Source: Acetobacter sicerae (GTDB lineage: Bacteria; Pseudomonadota; Alphaproteobacteria; Acetobacterales; Acetobacteraceae). From it: a stretch of DNA of 64,000 nt. The position numbers were made by a program, and so were the translations under genes. Below, piece by piece: positions 25,246-34,169 of the stretch (the first letter of the stretch is position 1; each line of letters starts with the position of its first letter). The stretch lies in assembly GCF_011516765.1 (NCBI RefSeq), contig NZ_JAAABN010000003.1:186001-250000 (forward strand). Direction: 5' to 3'. The notes under the pieces were generated by a model that was given only the letters and a program-made list of their open reading frames with translations, ran no database searches and was not told where the DNA came from.

Positions 25246-27576
25246 TTATTCTTCCAAAGCCTCCAGAAGAACCATACCAAACCGTTCCGGCGAATACCCA
25301 TCAGCAATCAGCTTTTTCCCCGCATCCGAGCGCTTCCGCCACAGCGCATCGTCTTCCAGAAGCATCAGCAACGCATCTGCAAACAGAGCAGCCGTTTCCG
25401 CTACGGCCGCCACATCTCCCAATCCGGCAATCCCTTCCGCACCGACCGGCGTGGTGACAAGTGGCAGCCCCTGATGCAGCGCTTCCAGAACCTTGTGTTT
25501 CACGCCAGCGCCGAAACGTAGTGGCACGGCGGCCACGCGGGAGGTCGTATAGAGCCGGGCCAGTTCCTCATCTGACACAAAGCCTGTGACGGTGACATCC
25601 GGGCCGGCCAGCGCACGGACTTCAGCGGCGGGTTTCGATCCGGCGAGGATCAGGCGCACGTCCGGCACGTGCCGACGCACCAGCGGCATGATCTCCCGCA
25701 CCAGCCAGAGGGCGGCATCGACATTGGGTGGATGACCGAACCCACCCACGAACAGGATGGTTTTGCCCAGCGTAATGGAGCGCACCGTCCGGTCCGGGGT
25801 AAAGCAGAACGGCGCGATGGCGTGTGGCTGTGCATTCGGTGCGAGTTCGCGGACGAGATCAGCTTCGTATTGCGACAGATACAGCACTGCATGGAATTGC
25901 GGCCATAGCCATGTCTCAAGCCGCCGCATGGTGAGCGCATCTTCACGGGTCTGCCTGTTGCCTGTCACTTCTGCCTCGCGTTCCAGTCGCAGCAAGTGAA
26001 TATCGTGGCCATAATAGGAACGGCGCGCATCGGTGTTGAGCACCACATCCGGCAGGAAGGCGCGGGCGATGGTGGGACGCATGATCATGACATGGTCAAG
26101 ATCAGGGCCGTTTTCCGAGATCCACGTCGCGAAGTCGGAGGGACAGGTCTCGTCCACGATCTCCACGCCCAGCCGTTCAAGCGCGGGAGAGTAGTGGTTA
26201 CGCTGGCGGTTCTCCGGCCAGAATTTCACCAGCCATCCGGCATCGATCAGGGCGCGGATCACGTCCATGGTCGTGCGGGAGCCTGCATCACGGTCGGGCT
26301 CCGGCACATAATGGTCGATGATGAGAATGGTCTTGCGGTCCCGGGCATGCGATGCGGCCCGCAGAAAGTGCGTTGCTGGCGGGAAGTGTTCCGCTTCCAG
26401 AACGTCGCGCCAGCGTTCCAGCATCAGCTGCCGGTTACGGGCCTGATACGCTTTCACGCCGCTGGTCTCGTCCGTTCCGTGCGAGATGCCTTCGTGATGG
26501 ATGACCGCCGAAGCCGGTTCGAACACCACGCGCAGCCCGGACGCACGGATGCGGAAGGCGAGGTCCGTGTCCTCGTAATAGGCAGGAGCAAAGGCTTCAT
26601 CGAAGCCGCCGAGGGTGGCGAACAGGTCGCGGCGCAGCATGATCGACGCGCCGGAAATGTAATCCACGTCGCGCGGATAGCTGTAGGCTGCCCGGTCAGG
26701 GTGCGCATCGTTGCGGCCGAAGTTCCAGCCAGATCCATCGTTCCAGATGATGCCGCCCGCTTCCTGCAACCGCCCGTCCGGATAGAGCAGTTTCGAGCCG
26801 GTCAGACCGATGCTGTCGTCGGTTTGCAGGCGGGATAGCAGGGCGTCGAACGTGCCGGGCAGCGCTTCCGTGTCGTTATTGAGCAGGTGAAGCCATGTGC
26901 CGGACGCTGCTTTTGCCGCTTCGTTGCAGTTCTTCAGAAAGCCCAGATTTTCGCTGCGTTCGATCAGCACCAGCCCTTCGATGGCGCGCAGGGCGCTGAC
27001 AGCCGGGTCGCCTGACGCATCTTCCGCGACGATCACTTCATATGGGCAGGATGGCGGATGGCGCATGATGGAGCGCAGACATCGCAATGTGACGGGCGCC
27101 TGCCCGTAGCCCGGAATGACGATACTCAGAACGGGGAAAGCATGACGGGGAAAGCGAAGAGGAAGGTGGTCTTCTGCGCGGTGGGAAACGTCTTTTCCAC
27201 GGTCATGAGAGGTCTTCGCTGGAGGCTCTTCTGTGTGGAAAGACGCCGTTGTCTGCGTCCGTCGGGAATGCCGCAGGCGGTCAGGGAGGCGACCGCTCGC
27301 AAGTCCCCGGCAGGAGCGGACTGACCCGAGCAGCAGATTCTTCAGGCGGGGGGAGTGTTCAAGGGCTTTGCGGGCGGGGCCGGTGAGCCGCCAGAACGTG
27401 CTGTTCTCGTAAGCCTGTATCTGACGTTGCAGTGCTTCGACCGTGGCTTCCGATCGCTCGAAAGCGGTGGCCCGGAGGCGAAGTCGCGTCAGCTCATCCT
27501 GTAGGCTGCCCTGAGACGGGTGCGTCTGTTCATTTCCCGGAGGAGAAGCGTGGGGATTGTCGGGAGAAAAGGACAC
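25246..27576 (-). CDS. Two-domain glycosyltransferase: GT2 fused to GT4
   Basis: A 776-residue fusion. Residues 25-75 form a likely coiled coil (LQDELTRLRLRATAFERSE). Residues about 145-400 are a GT2 domain (LSIVIPGYGQAPVTLRCLRSI, ENLGFLKNCNEAAKAASGTWLHLLNNDTE with the metal site, DVDYISGASIMLRRDLF, APAYYEDTDLAFRIRASGLR). Residues about 420-776 are a GT4 domain (TILIIDHYVPEPDRDAGSRTT, FVGGFGHPPNVDAALWLV, PLRFGAGVKHKVLEALHQGLPLVTTPVGAEGI). Such fusions add two sugars in succession to O-antigen or rhamnan-like chains. It is transcribed alone. Confidence 0.87.
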   Translation of the reverse strand: MSFSPDNPHASPPGNEQTHPSQGSLQDELTRLRLRATAFERSEATVEALQRQIQAYENSTFWRLTGPARKALEHSPRLKNLLLGSVRSCRGLASGRLPDRLRHSRRTQTTASFHTEEPPAKTSHDRGKDVSHRAEDHLPLRFPRHAFPVLSIVIPGYGQAPVTLRCLRSIMRHPPSCPYEVIVAEDASGDPAVSALRAIEGLVLIERSENLGFLKNCNEAAKAASGTWLHLLNNDTEALPGTFDALLSRLQTDDSIGLTGSKLLYPDGRLQEAGGIIWNDGSGWNFGRNDAHPDRAAYSYPRDVDYISGASIMLRRDLFATLGGFDEAFAPAYYEDTDLAFRIRASGLRVVFEPASAVIHHEGISHGTDETSGVKAYQARNRQLMLERWRDVLEAEHFPPATHFLRAASHARDRKTILIIDHYVPEPDRDAGSRTTMDVIRALIDAGWLVKFWPENRQRNHYSPALERLGVEIVDETCPSDFATWISENGPDLDHVMIMRPTIARAFLPDVVLNTDARRSYYGHDIHLLRLEREAEVTGNRQTREDALTMRRLETWLWPQFHAVLYLSQYEADLVRELAPNAQPHAIAPFCFTPDRTVRSITLGKTILFVGGFGHPPNVDAALWLVREIMPLVRRHVPDVRLILAGSKPAAEVRALAGPDVTVTGFVSDEELARLYTTSRVAAVPLRFGAGVKHKVLEALHQGLPLVTTPVGAEGIAGLGDVAAVAETAALFADALLMLLEDDALWRKRSDAGKKLIADGYSPERFGMVLLEALEE

Positions 27577-27748
27577 TGAGCGGTCTGGCCTCGGAAACGG
27601 AAAGGAGGCTTTCCGCTGTCACCCGGCTGCTAGTGCTGGCGCGTCCCATCGCCGGTGAGGCTCAAGCCCTGTGTCTTCCTCATACAGAGGGACGGGTCCA
27701 AAGGGAATGGAGCGTTAATATATCGTATCTGATTATCGGCTCTGGTGA

Positions 27749-28186
27749 TCAGCTTGCGAGGACGTTTTCCGGAATGCGGGCGATCAGCTCCAGCTCGATT
27801 TCGATTTCGGGCCGATCGAATTTCTCAACTACGAGCACGGTGGTTGCAGGGCGGTTGTCGCCCAGAGCATTGCTGGCGAAACTGCCGCATGAGGAGAGCT
27901 TGCTGGCGTCCTTGACGAGATAGACGACGCGCACCACGTCCTGAAGCGATGCGCCGCGTGTCGCGAGAGCGGCGTCTCCAGCCGAGAAGGCCAGTCGGCA
28001 CTGGTCGCCGATACGGGACGGAAAATCTCCCGTCCGGGAGTCGAATCCGCGCAGACGGCGCACACGCATGCCTTCGTGGGAATGCTCATAGCTTGGCTGA
28101 ACAGTATCGAGGCGCAACAGTGAGTCTACGGGAGCATTCTCTGGTCGATCATATCGGGTCCGCATGAGGGCTGTTGCTGCTTCCAT
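27749..28186 (-). CDS. RidA/YjgF-family protein
   Basis: A 145-residue member of the Rid family, trimeric enzymes that remove reactive enamine/imine intermediates or have related catabolic roles. The C-terminal half matches well: ATRGASLQDVVRVVYLVKDASKL, NRPATTVLVVEKFDRPEIEIELELIARIP. The N-terminal segment (RTYDRPENAP-like region, residues 10-45) is longer than in canonical RidA, nearer to YjgH-type subfamilies. It is monocistronic, divergent from hprK. Confidence 0.8.
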   Translation of the reverse strand: MEAATALMRTRYDRPENAPVDSLLRLDTVQPSYEHSHEGMRVRRLRGFDSRTGDFPSRIGDQCRLAFSAGDAALATRGASLQDVVRVVYLVKDASKLSSCGSFASNALGDNRPATTVLVVEKFDRPEIEIELELIARIPENVLAS

Positions 28187-28212
28187 TTGGGTTGTCCTTT
28201 ATGGCCGGGTCC

Positions 28213-28231
28213 CGTCTGTGTGACACAGACG
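28213..28231. promoter_or_regulatory. Perfect 19-base inverted repeat upstream of the RidA gene
   Basis: CGTCTGTGT-G-ACACAGACG has 9-base arms with a single central base, 27 bases upstream of the RidA-family start codon and 112 bases upstream of hprK. Position and symmetry suit a repressor operator; the regulator is unknown. Confidence 0.4.
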
Positions 28232-28342
28232 CACGACATGGGTCGGCGACATAAAATTGTCATAATCTGAAAAGAACGGCAAAGAAAGATGTTTCTCTGG
28301 AGAAACGCTATTGGAGCGTAATGATTTCAGAATGCAAGCGTC

Positions 28343-28810
28343 ATGACAGCCGATGATCGCGTAAGGCGATTTCACGGCGGATGTGTCGCGCGGCGCGGAC
28401 AGGGCGTGCTGATCTTCGGCGCGTCGGGGGCGGGCAAGTCCGATCTGCTGCTGCGCCTGCTGGCTCGCGGCTATGATCTGGTGGCTGATGACCGGATCGA
28501 GATGGAGGACGGCCTTGTCAGGGCGCCGGCGGCGTTGCGAGGCCTTGTCGAGGTCCGTGGGTGGGGGATCGTGCGCCGCGCCTTCGTGCCGGAGGTCGTC
28601 CCCCATCTGGCGGTCAGGCTGATCCGGCCGGGAGAGGCGTTCTCCCGGCTGCCAGAGGAAGGGCTGACTGACGGGGAAACCGGGCTGCCGGTTCTTACGC
28701 TGGACGGTATGATGGCTTCAGCGCCGGAGCGGATTGATGTGGCGCTGGACTGTCTGGAGGGGCGAGCCTTTCTCCTGCCGCAGAGCGCCATGCTGGTCAG
28801 TGATAACTGA
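28343..28810 (+). CDS. hprK: HPr kinase/phosphorylase (short, kinase domain only)
   Basis: A 155-residue bifunctional HPr serine kinase/phosphorylase of the short alphaproteobacterial type, lacking the N-terminal domain of Firmicutes HprK. The P-loop is GASGAGKS (26-33). DLVADDRIEM is the catalytic/metal region and LRGLVEVRGWGIVRRAFV is the HprK signature. It would phosphorylate the HPr at 30.7 kb on Ser47, which is conserved there. It is the first gene of hprK-rapZ-EIIA-HPr-EI. No strong Shine-Dalgarno sequence precedes the ATG. Confidence 0.9.
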   Translation: MTADDRVRRFHGGCVARRGQGVLIFGASGAGKSDLLLRLLARGYDLVADDRIEMEDGLVRAPAALRGLVEVRGWGIVRRAFVPEVVPHLAVRLIRPGEAFSRLPEEGLTDGETGLPVLTLDGMMASAPERIDVALDCLEGRAFLLPQSAMLVSDN

Positions 28811-29019
28811 GGGCGACAAAAATGTGTCAGAGAGGTGGCGGCTTCTGTTATGGTCTGACCAGAGCCAATGATCGGTGTGCTGTTGAGCACCGCGTTCCGG
28901 GCATGGTCCGGTCGGAGTATCAGATGGTGTCTTCCAATGGGGGCGCTGCCCGAAAAGTCAGGCGGTACGCCAGCTCTCCGCTGTTTTGTTCTCCATTATA
29001 GGGTGTTTGTCGGATTTCA

Positions 29020-30102
29020 ATGGTGACGTCTCAGACTGCCGATGAGGTTCCTCTACGTCAGATCCTGCTGGTCACGGGTCTGTCGGGGGCAGGAAAATCC
29101 TCGATTCTCCGGATTCTGGAGGATCTTGGGCATGAAGTGATCGATAATCCGCCTCTTGGCATGCTGGATGAGATCGTGGCGCGGGGAAACCGTCCGATTG
29201 CGATCGGTGTGGATTCGCGGACCAGGGATTTTGACACGTCGACCGTGCTGGAAGCCTTGGCGCGTCTGCGGATGAACCCGCATCTTCGGGCAGAACTGAT
29301 CTATGCGGCGGCTGATGAAGCCACGCTCCTGCGTCGCTACACGGCGACCCGTCGCCGCCATCCTCTTGCGCCGCATGGCAGCGTGAAGGAAGGGATCGAC
29401 TCGGAGAGGGATCTGACCGGAAAGCTTCGGGCCGGCGCCGATCTGGTCATTGATACGTCCGACCTTTCGGCTCCGGAACTGCGTCGGTTGATCGAAACAC
29501 GCTATGGCACATGGCACAGCGGCCCGGATGAGGGACTGACGGTTGTGCTGATGTCATTCGCCTTTCCGGCCGGCCTGCCTCGGGAAGCGGATATGGTGTT
29601 CGACGCACGTTTTCTGAGAAATCCGCATTATGATCCCGTGCTGGCTCCCCAGACGGGCCTTGACCGACCGGTGGCGGCCTATGTCGAGGCTGATCCGGAC
29701 TATAAGCCGTTTCTGAACCAGATTCTCGGGATGCTGCGTCTGGTCATTCCGCGCTTCGTGCAGGAAGGCAAGAAATACGCGACAATCGCCGTCGGCTGCT
29801 CGGGCGGGCGTCACCGCTCCGTCACGCTGGTGGAAGCGCTGGGCCGGAAGCTGGCGGACATCTCCGACAGTCCGGGCGGGGAAGGGCCGGTGGCTGTGGT
29901 TCACCGGGAGCTTGCGCGGCTCGGGATCACGGGTTCGGATTCCGCGGCCTGGCGGTGGGCCAGAAAACCGGCCGATGATAAAGCCGACATCCAGACGGAT
30001 CTGGCGGAACGGCTGGTGGATGTCACCGTTGTGGACAACAGTAACGTGAATACGGACGACAGAACGTCGGCGTCACATTCCATGGCGCGGGGAAACGCAT
30101 GA
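29020..30102 (+). CDS. rapZ: RNase adapter RapZ / YvcJ-family nucleotide-binding protein
   Basis: A 360-residue protein of the RapZ family. It has the N-terminal P-loop GLSGAGKSS (20-28), DNPPLGMLDEI, VDSRTRDF, and the C-terminal domain with RFLRNPHYDPVLAPQTGLD, and AVGCSGGRHRSVTLVEALGRKL. In enterobacteria RapZ senses glucosamine-6-phosphate and guides RNase E. Usual length is about 285-300; here roughly 60 extra C-terminal residues (from GITGSDSAAWRWARKPADD on) are of unknown role. It overlaps the EIIA gene by four bases (ATGA). Confidence 0.88.
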   Translation: MVTSQTADEVPLRQILLVTGLSGAGKSSILRILEDLGHEVIDNPPLGMLDEIVARGNRPIAIGVDSRTRDFDTSTVLEALARLRMNPHLRAELIYAAADEATLLRRYTATRRRHPLAPHGSVKEGIDSERDLTGKLRAGADLVIDTSDLSAPELRRLIETRYGTWHSGPDEGLTVVLMSFAFPAGLPREADMVFDARFLRNPHYDPVLAPQTGLDRPVAAYVEADPDYKPFLNQILGMLRLVIPRFVQEGKKYATIAVGCSGGRHRSVTLVEALGRKLADISDSPGGEGPVAVVHRELARLGITGSDSAAWRWARKPADDKADIQTDLAERLVDVTVVDNSNVNTDDRTSASHSMARGNA

Positions 30103-30635
30103 TCGGCATTGTACTGGTCACTCAGGGCGCGCTTGGTGTAGCCTTGAGGGAAACTCTGGAACATGTTGTGGGGCCACAGGAAAGACTGGCGGCCGTCAGC
30201 ATCGGACCGGATGATGATCTGGTGGCGCGTCGTCTGGAGCTGGAAGCCTGTGTCGCCGGTGTGGATGACGGCGACGGGGTGATGCTGGTGACCGACATGT
30301 TCGGCAGTACGCCCTCCAACCTCGCCGTCGCGATGATGGAAGCCGGACGGATCGAAGTGCTGGGCGGGGCCAATCTCCCGATGCTGGTCAAGCTGGCCCA
30401 GATGCGCGATCTGCATACGCTGGAAGAGTGCGCGACAGCGGCTGAACGGGCCGCTCATAAATATATCAGCCGCGCTTCCCACCTTCCCCTGCAATGCCTG
30501 GACGGAGCGCGTCGCTGTTCCGAGGGAGCCGCGGGCGATCAGGTCCATATCTTTCCGTCGCTCTCTGACAGACCCTGCCCCGAACCGCTGCCGTCTGTGA
30601 GTCTGGTCTCTGAACGGAAGGTCGCTGTCGGCTGA
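30099..30635 (+). CDS. PTS EIIA-Man-family protein with His-to-Gln active-site change
   Basis: A 178-residue protein whose first 133 residues are a clear EIIA of the mannose family (LVTDMFGSTPSNLAVAMMEAGRIEVLGGANLPMLVKLAQMR). The N-terminal beta strand reads MIGIVLVTQGALG, whereas the family has a T-H-G phosphorylation site there; codon 9 is CAG, so the phosphate-accepting histidine is replaced by glutamine. A 45-residue tail follows HKYISRASHLP, with two cysteines and prolines, absent from typical EIIA. Neighbours HPr and EI keep their active sites. It may be an unphosphorylatable, purely regulatory version. The stop overlaps the next possible start (TGATG). Confidence 0.88.
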   Translation: MIGIVLVTQGALGVALRETLEHVVGPQERLAAVSIGPDDDLVARRLELEACVAGVDDGDGVMLVTDMFGSTPSNLAVAMMEAGRIEVLGGANLPMLVKLAQMRDLHTLEECATAAERAAHKYISRASHLPLQCLDGARRCSEGAAGDQVHIFPSLSDRPCPEPLPSVSLVSERKVAVG

Positions 30636-30649
30636 TGGAGACTTCTGAA

Positions 30650-30943
30650 ATGACGCTGACCCGGGCGGTCACGATCGTGAACGCCAAGGGGTTGCATGCC
30701 CGCGCTTCGGCGAAGTTTGTTGCCGAAGCCGAGAAATGGAAGGCCGAAGTGACAGTCACTTACGGCAGTGAAGTGGTGTCTGCCTGTTCCATCATGGGCC
30801 TCATGCTGCTGGGGGCCGGTGTTGGCGCGACCATCACCCTGTCGGCGACAGGCGTGCAGGCGAAGGAAGCGCTTGAGGCTCTGGGCGCTCTTGTCGGCAG
30901 CGGGTTTGGGGAAGATACTGAAGCAGCCGCTGAGGCGGGTTAG
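30650..30943 (+). CDS. ptsH: Phosphocarrier protein HPr
   Basis: A 97-residue HPr. NAKGLHARASAKFV carries the phosphorylatable His16 and CSIMGLMLLGAG carries Ser47, the HprK target, so both control arms are intact. The ATG at 30650 is nine bases after GGAG and places His near the usual position 15; an in-frame ATG at 30635 that overlaps the EIIA stop would add five residues and is possible. HPr should receive phosphate from the EI encoded 113 bases downstream. Confidence 0.93.
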   Translation: MTLTRAVTIVNAKGLHARASAKFVAEAEKWKAEVTVTYGSEVVSACSIMGLMLLGAGVGATITLSATGVQAKEALEALGALVGSGFGEDTEAAAEAG

Positions 30944-31056
30944 AGCAGCAGGCTTCGACTGTCGTTCATGAATGCTGCGTCGCGTAATGATTTGACGGAT
31001 ATCCTGATCCGGTCAGACGCTTTCGTGTGGCCGGATGACGCTCTGATGGGGATGAA

Positions 31057-32898
31057 ATGAACGCTCAGCGCAGTTCCGGTCGCGGAGAAGACCTCGCCAG
31101 AAGTGGAATGGATGAGCCGGGCAGCGAACATCTTCTGCATGGAGAACCCATCGGTGCAGGCTTCGCGATCGGTCCGGCGTTTGTTGTCGGAGAGGACCCT
31201 TCGCTGGAACCGGAGGTCCGGGTCAGCCGTCTGACACGGGAGCAGGAACACGCCCGGTTCAGTGAGGCGGTTGAGCGTTCCATTGGCCAGCTGAAAAAAC
31301 TTCAGAATCGCATCGCCCGACTTCCGGAAGAAACGCAGGTCGAGATCGGGCCGATGCTGGAGGTCTACCAGCGTATGCTGGGGCCTTCCCGTCTGCAGAA
31401 CAGCGTTGTCAGTCGGCTGGATGACGGCATGACCGCCGAAGCCGCTGTGTATGAGGCGACGGCTGAGCTGGCGGATCTGATGCTGGCGTCCAGAGACGAG
31501 AGGCAACTTGTCGGAGAGGATGCGGCGGCAGCGGAGCGCAGGGCTGGCGAGTTTCGTGAGATCGGTCGCCGGGTGATCCGCAACCTCATGCGGGAATCCT
31601 TTCTCTCCCTGTCCAATATGCCGAATGGCGCAATTCTGGTGGCGCATACGCTGCGTCCGGCCGACGCGGCGCTGATCGATCCGGCCCGTGTTGCGGCGGT
31701 CGTCACCGAGGATGGCGGCTCGACAGGACATACGGCCATCATGTTGCGGGCTCTTGGCGTGCCTGCCGTGCTTGCGGTCGAGGGACTGCTCGATCACGTG
31801 ACGGATGGGGCCACGCTGGTCGTGGACGGTTACTCAGGCAGCATCACGGTCGGTCCATCGTCCCGCACCACGCGGCAGGCGCGCAGACAGGTCGCGGCCT
31901 ATGCGCAGGAGCGGCAGGAACTCGGGCGGATGCGGCGGCTGTCGTCGCGCATGGCCAGCGGCGAGAAGATCAGCCTGCAGGCCAATCTGGAACTTCCGGC
32001 CGAGCTGCCTCTGATCGCGCAGTCGGGCGCCGCCGGGATCGGCTTGTTGCGGACGGAATTTCTGTTCATCAACGCCGAGACGCTTCCTGACGAGGCGACC
32101 CAGTACGACATTTACGCCGCCATCGTCTCCACCATGGGATCTGACCCCACGACCATTCGTGTGTTGGACTGGGGCGGAGAAAAACAGGGTGAGGCGCTTA
32201 TTCGCGCCGGGATTGTCGGGCGTGACTCCATCAATCCGGCTCTGGGTGTGCGGGGCATCCGGCTTCTTCTGGAGCATCCCGATCTGCTGGAGACGCAGTT
32301 TGCGGCCATCCTGCGTGCTGCGGCGAAGGGGCCGGTGCGGGTGCTGCTGCCGATGGTCACCGTCGCTTCGGAAATTGTCGCGGCCCGTGAGATTTACGAA
32401 CGGGTTGCGCGTCGTCTGAAGCGCAAGGGCATTGAAACCGGTGAGAGCCTGCCACCGCTGGGAGTGATGGTCGAAACCCCGGCAGCCGCTCTGACGGCGG
32501 GGCATCTGGCGCAATACGCTGATTTTCTGGCAATCGGGTCAAACGACCTGACCATGTACACCCTTGCGGCGGACCGGGCTTCATCCGAAGTGCTGGCGCT
32601 CTATAATCCGCTGCATCCGGCGGTTCTGAGGATGATCGGCGAAGTTCTTTCCGCCGCCTTCCTTGAGCGATGCCCCGTGTCGGTCTGTGGAGAAATCGCC
32701 GGAAATCCCCGGTTGATCCCTCTTCTGATCGGGCTTGGGTGTCGGTCCTTCTCCATGTCGGCTTCCATGGTGCCGCGTGTGAAGCAGATTGTGCGCAATA
32801 TCAGCTATAATGACTGTCGTCTGCTTGCGCGGCGCGTTCTGGCCGAAACGGATATCGGAGAAATCGGACGTCTTCTGGATGGTTTTCAGCACGGCTGA
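31057..32898 (+). CDS. ptsI: Phosphoenolpyruvate-protein phosphotransferase (PTS enzyme I)
   Basis: A 613-residue cytosolic enzyme that moves phosphate from PEP to HPr. The swivelling-domain histidine is H225 in TEDGGSTGHTAIMLRALGVPAVL (G in place of the usual S before H). The PEP-binding barrel shows GIGLLRTEFLFI, NPALGVRGIRLLL, PPLGVMVETPAAAL, DFLAIGSNDLTMYTLAADR and the catalytic cysteine in VCGEIAGNP. It is about 40 residues longer than E. coli EI, chiefly at the N-terminus. No EIIB/EIIC gene is nearby, so the phosphorelay is likely regulatory. Confidence 0.95.
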   Translation: MNAQRSSGRGEDLARSGMDEPGSEHLLHGEPIGAGFAIGPAFVVGEDPSLEPEVRVSRLTREQEHARFSEAVERSIGQLKKLQNRIARLPEETQVEIGPMLEVYQRMLGPSRLQNSVVSRLDDGMTAEAAVYEATAELADLMLASRDERQLVGEDAAAAERRAGEFREIGRRVIRNLMRESFLSLSNMPNGAILVAHTLRPADAALIDPARVAAVVTEDGGSTGHTAIMLRALGVPAVLAVEGLLDHVTDGATLVVDGYSGSITVGPSSRTTRQARRQVAAYAQERQELGRMRRLSSRMASGEKISLQANLELPAELPLIAQSGAAGIGLLRTEFLFINAETLPDEATQYDIYAAIVSTMGSDPTTIRVLDWGGEKQGEALIRAGIVGRDSINPALGVRGIRLLLEHPDLLETQFAAILRAAAKGPVRVLLPMVTVASEIVAAREIYERVARRLKRKGIETGESLPPLGVMVETPAAALTAGHLAQYADFLAIGSNDLTMYTLAADRASSEVLALYNPLHPAVLRMIGEVLSAAFLERCPVSVCGEIAGNPRLIPLLIGLGCRSFSMSASMVPRVKQIVRNISYNDCRLLARRVLAETDIGEIGRLLDGFQHG

Positions 32899-32925
32899 CC
32901 GGCGTACAGCCCGGGAGCTGGTTAT

Positions 32926-34071
32926 TCAGCCGGTGCGCCAGGAGACGGAGGATGCCGACAGCCATCGACGAAAGGCGAGGACGCTCGCAAGCGGCGGACT
33001 CAGCGCGGCGTAAAAGGGCAGCACATCCGCCTCTGTCGTGAGGCGCGTGTGGCTGCTTCGGGCGACCTCATCAACGCCGGGCAGGCTCGCGGTCAGATGA
33101 GCCGCATGCCGCCAGAGCGCAGCACTTGCCGGAGGTGTGAGCATGGGGAGCACCAGTGCGGCTTCAATGGACGCCGCGTGAGCCGCAGCCTGATAGGCAG
33201 GGAAAAGCGGGTGATCCGGCGCATGCCCCCGGAGGCTGGTGAACCGGCCCGCAAAGTCGGGAAGGCTTCCGCCAGCCTCTGCCGTCAGGGAAAACAGCGG
33301 CACAAACCCCTTCGTTTTCAGGGCGTCGAGCAGTTCCGGCGTAGCGCTGCCGGGAGAGAGCTGCGCTACATCCACTTCGCCCCTTTGCAACGCTTCAATG
33401 GAGGTGTCCCGTGTCGCCAGCCCGCTGACAGGGATGGCGCGCATCGAGAGGATGGCCATGGCCAGAAGCGTCGGCAGCTCTGCCCCGGTAGGGGTTGTGA
33501 CCGCGACGCGCACGGGTCTGTTCTGGAGGAGCGTCCGCAGGGAGCGGCGGAAATCGACATGTCCCACGACCAGCGGAGAGCCGGTTACAAGCGCGACCGG
33601 CAGCCAGCGCTGGTAATCGAAATGCACACGGGAATCGCCGGCCAGCGCGGCGAGGATGGCTGTGCCGGGAACGAGGAGGGCATTTTCACCGGATGCCTGC
33701 GCATCGAAAAGATTGGCTCCTGTGACGCCATCCTGACCCGCCACGTTACGCAGATTCAACGGGCCGTCGGTCGGCAGCGTTGTTTCAAGCGACGGGGCAA
33801 GAACGGGAGCCCAGCGGGCCGGACCGGTGCCCGGGCTGCCTGCGACGATCAGATCCGGCGTGCCGATTGTCGGAGCCGGGATTGCGGTTGAGGCAGCGTG
33901 AAGCAGGCTGTCGGTTTCGGAGCGGTGGGCGAAGGCGCGTCCTGCCAGAAAAGAGCCTGCGCCAGAACCTGCCGTGAGGCCGAGCGCCGCCTTCAGGAGG
34001 GTCCGCCGGTTATAGCGCCGCGGAAGACCTCGTGAAAAACGGGTATCGGATGGCAGGTCTTTTTCTGACAA
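32926..34071 (-). CDS. Tat-exported tripartite tricarboxylate (Bug/TctC-like) binding protein
   Basis: A 381-residue periplasmic protein with a twin-arginine signal (RRYNRRTLLKAALGLTAGSG... cleaved near RAFAH). The mature part has the two-lobed shape of TctC/Bug receptors: PDLIVAGSPGTGPARWAPVLAPSLETTL, NLRNVAGQDGVTGANLFDAQASGENALLVPG, RWLPVALVTGSPLVVGH, RPVRVAVTTPTGAELPTLLAM. No permease genes adjoin it, as is common for orphan Bug proteins. The start is TTG with AAGGAG 11 bases upstream. Family assignment is moderate; the ligand is unknown. Confidence 0.6.
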   Translation of the reverse strand: MSEKDLPSDTRFSRGLPRRYNRRTLLKAALGLTAGSGAGSFLAGRAFAHRSETDSLLHAASTAIPAPTIGTPDLIVAGSPGTGPARWAPVLAPSLETTLPTDGPLNLRNVAGQDGVTGANLFDAQASGENALLVPGTAILAALAGDSRVHFDYQRWLPVALVTGSPLVVGHVDFRRSLRTLLQNRPVRVAVTTPTGAELPTLLAMAILSMRAIPVSGLATRDTSIEALQRGEVDVAQLSPGSATPELLDALKTKGFVPLFSLTAEAGGSLPDFAGRFTSLRGHAPDHPLFPAYQAAAHAASIEAALVLPMLTPPASAALWRHAAHLTASLPGVDEVARSSHTRLTTEADVLPFYAALSPPLASVLAFRRWLSASSVSWRTG

Positions 34072-34169
34072 AACTCGGAGATCTCCTTGAAAGATGGTCC
34101 GGGTAATATTTTCAGGAATATTACCACTATAAAGTTAAGGCCGTTCTGTGGCGATCAGACCATAGAGCG

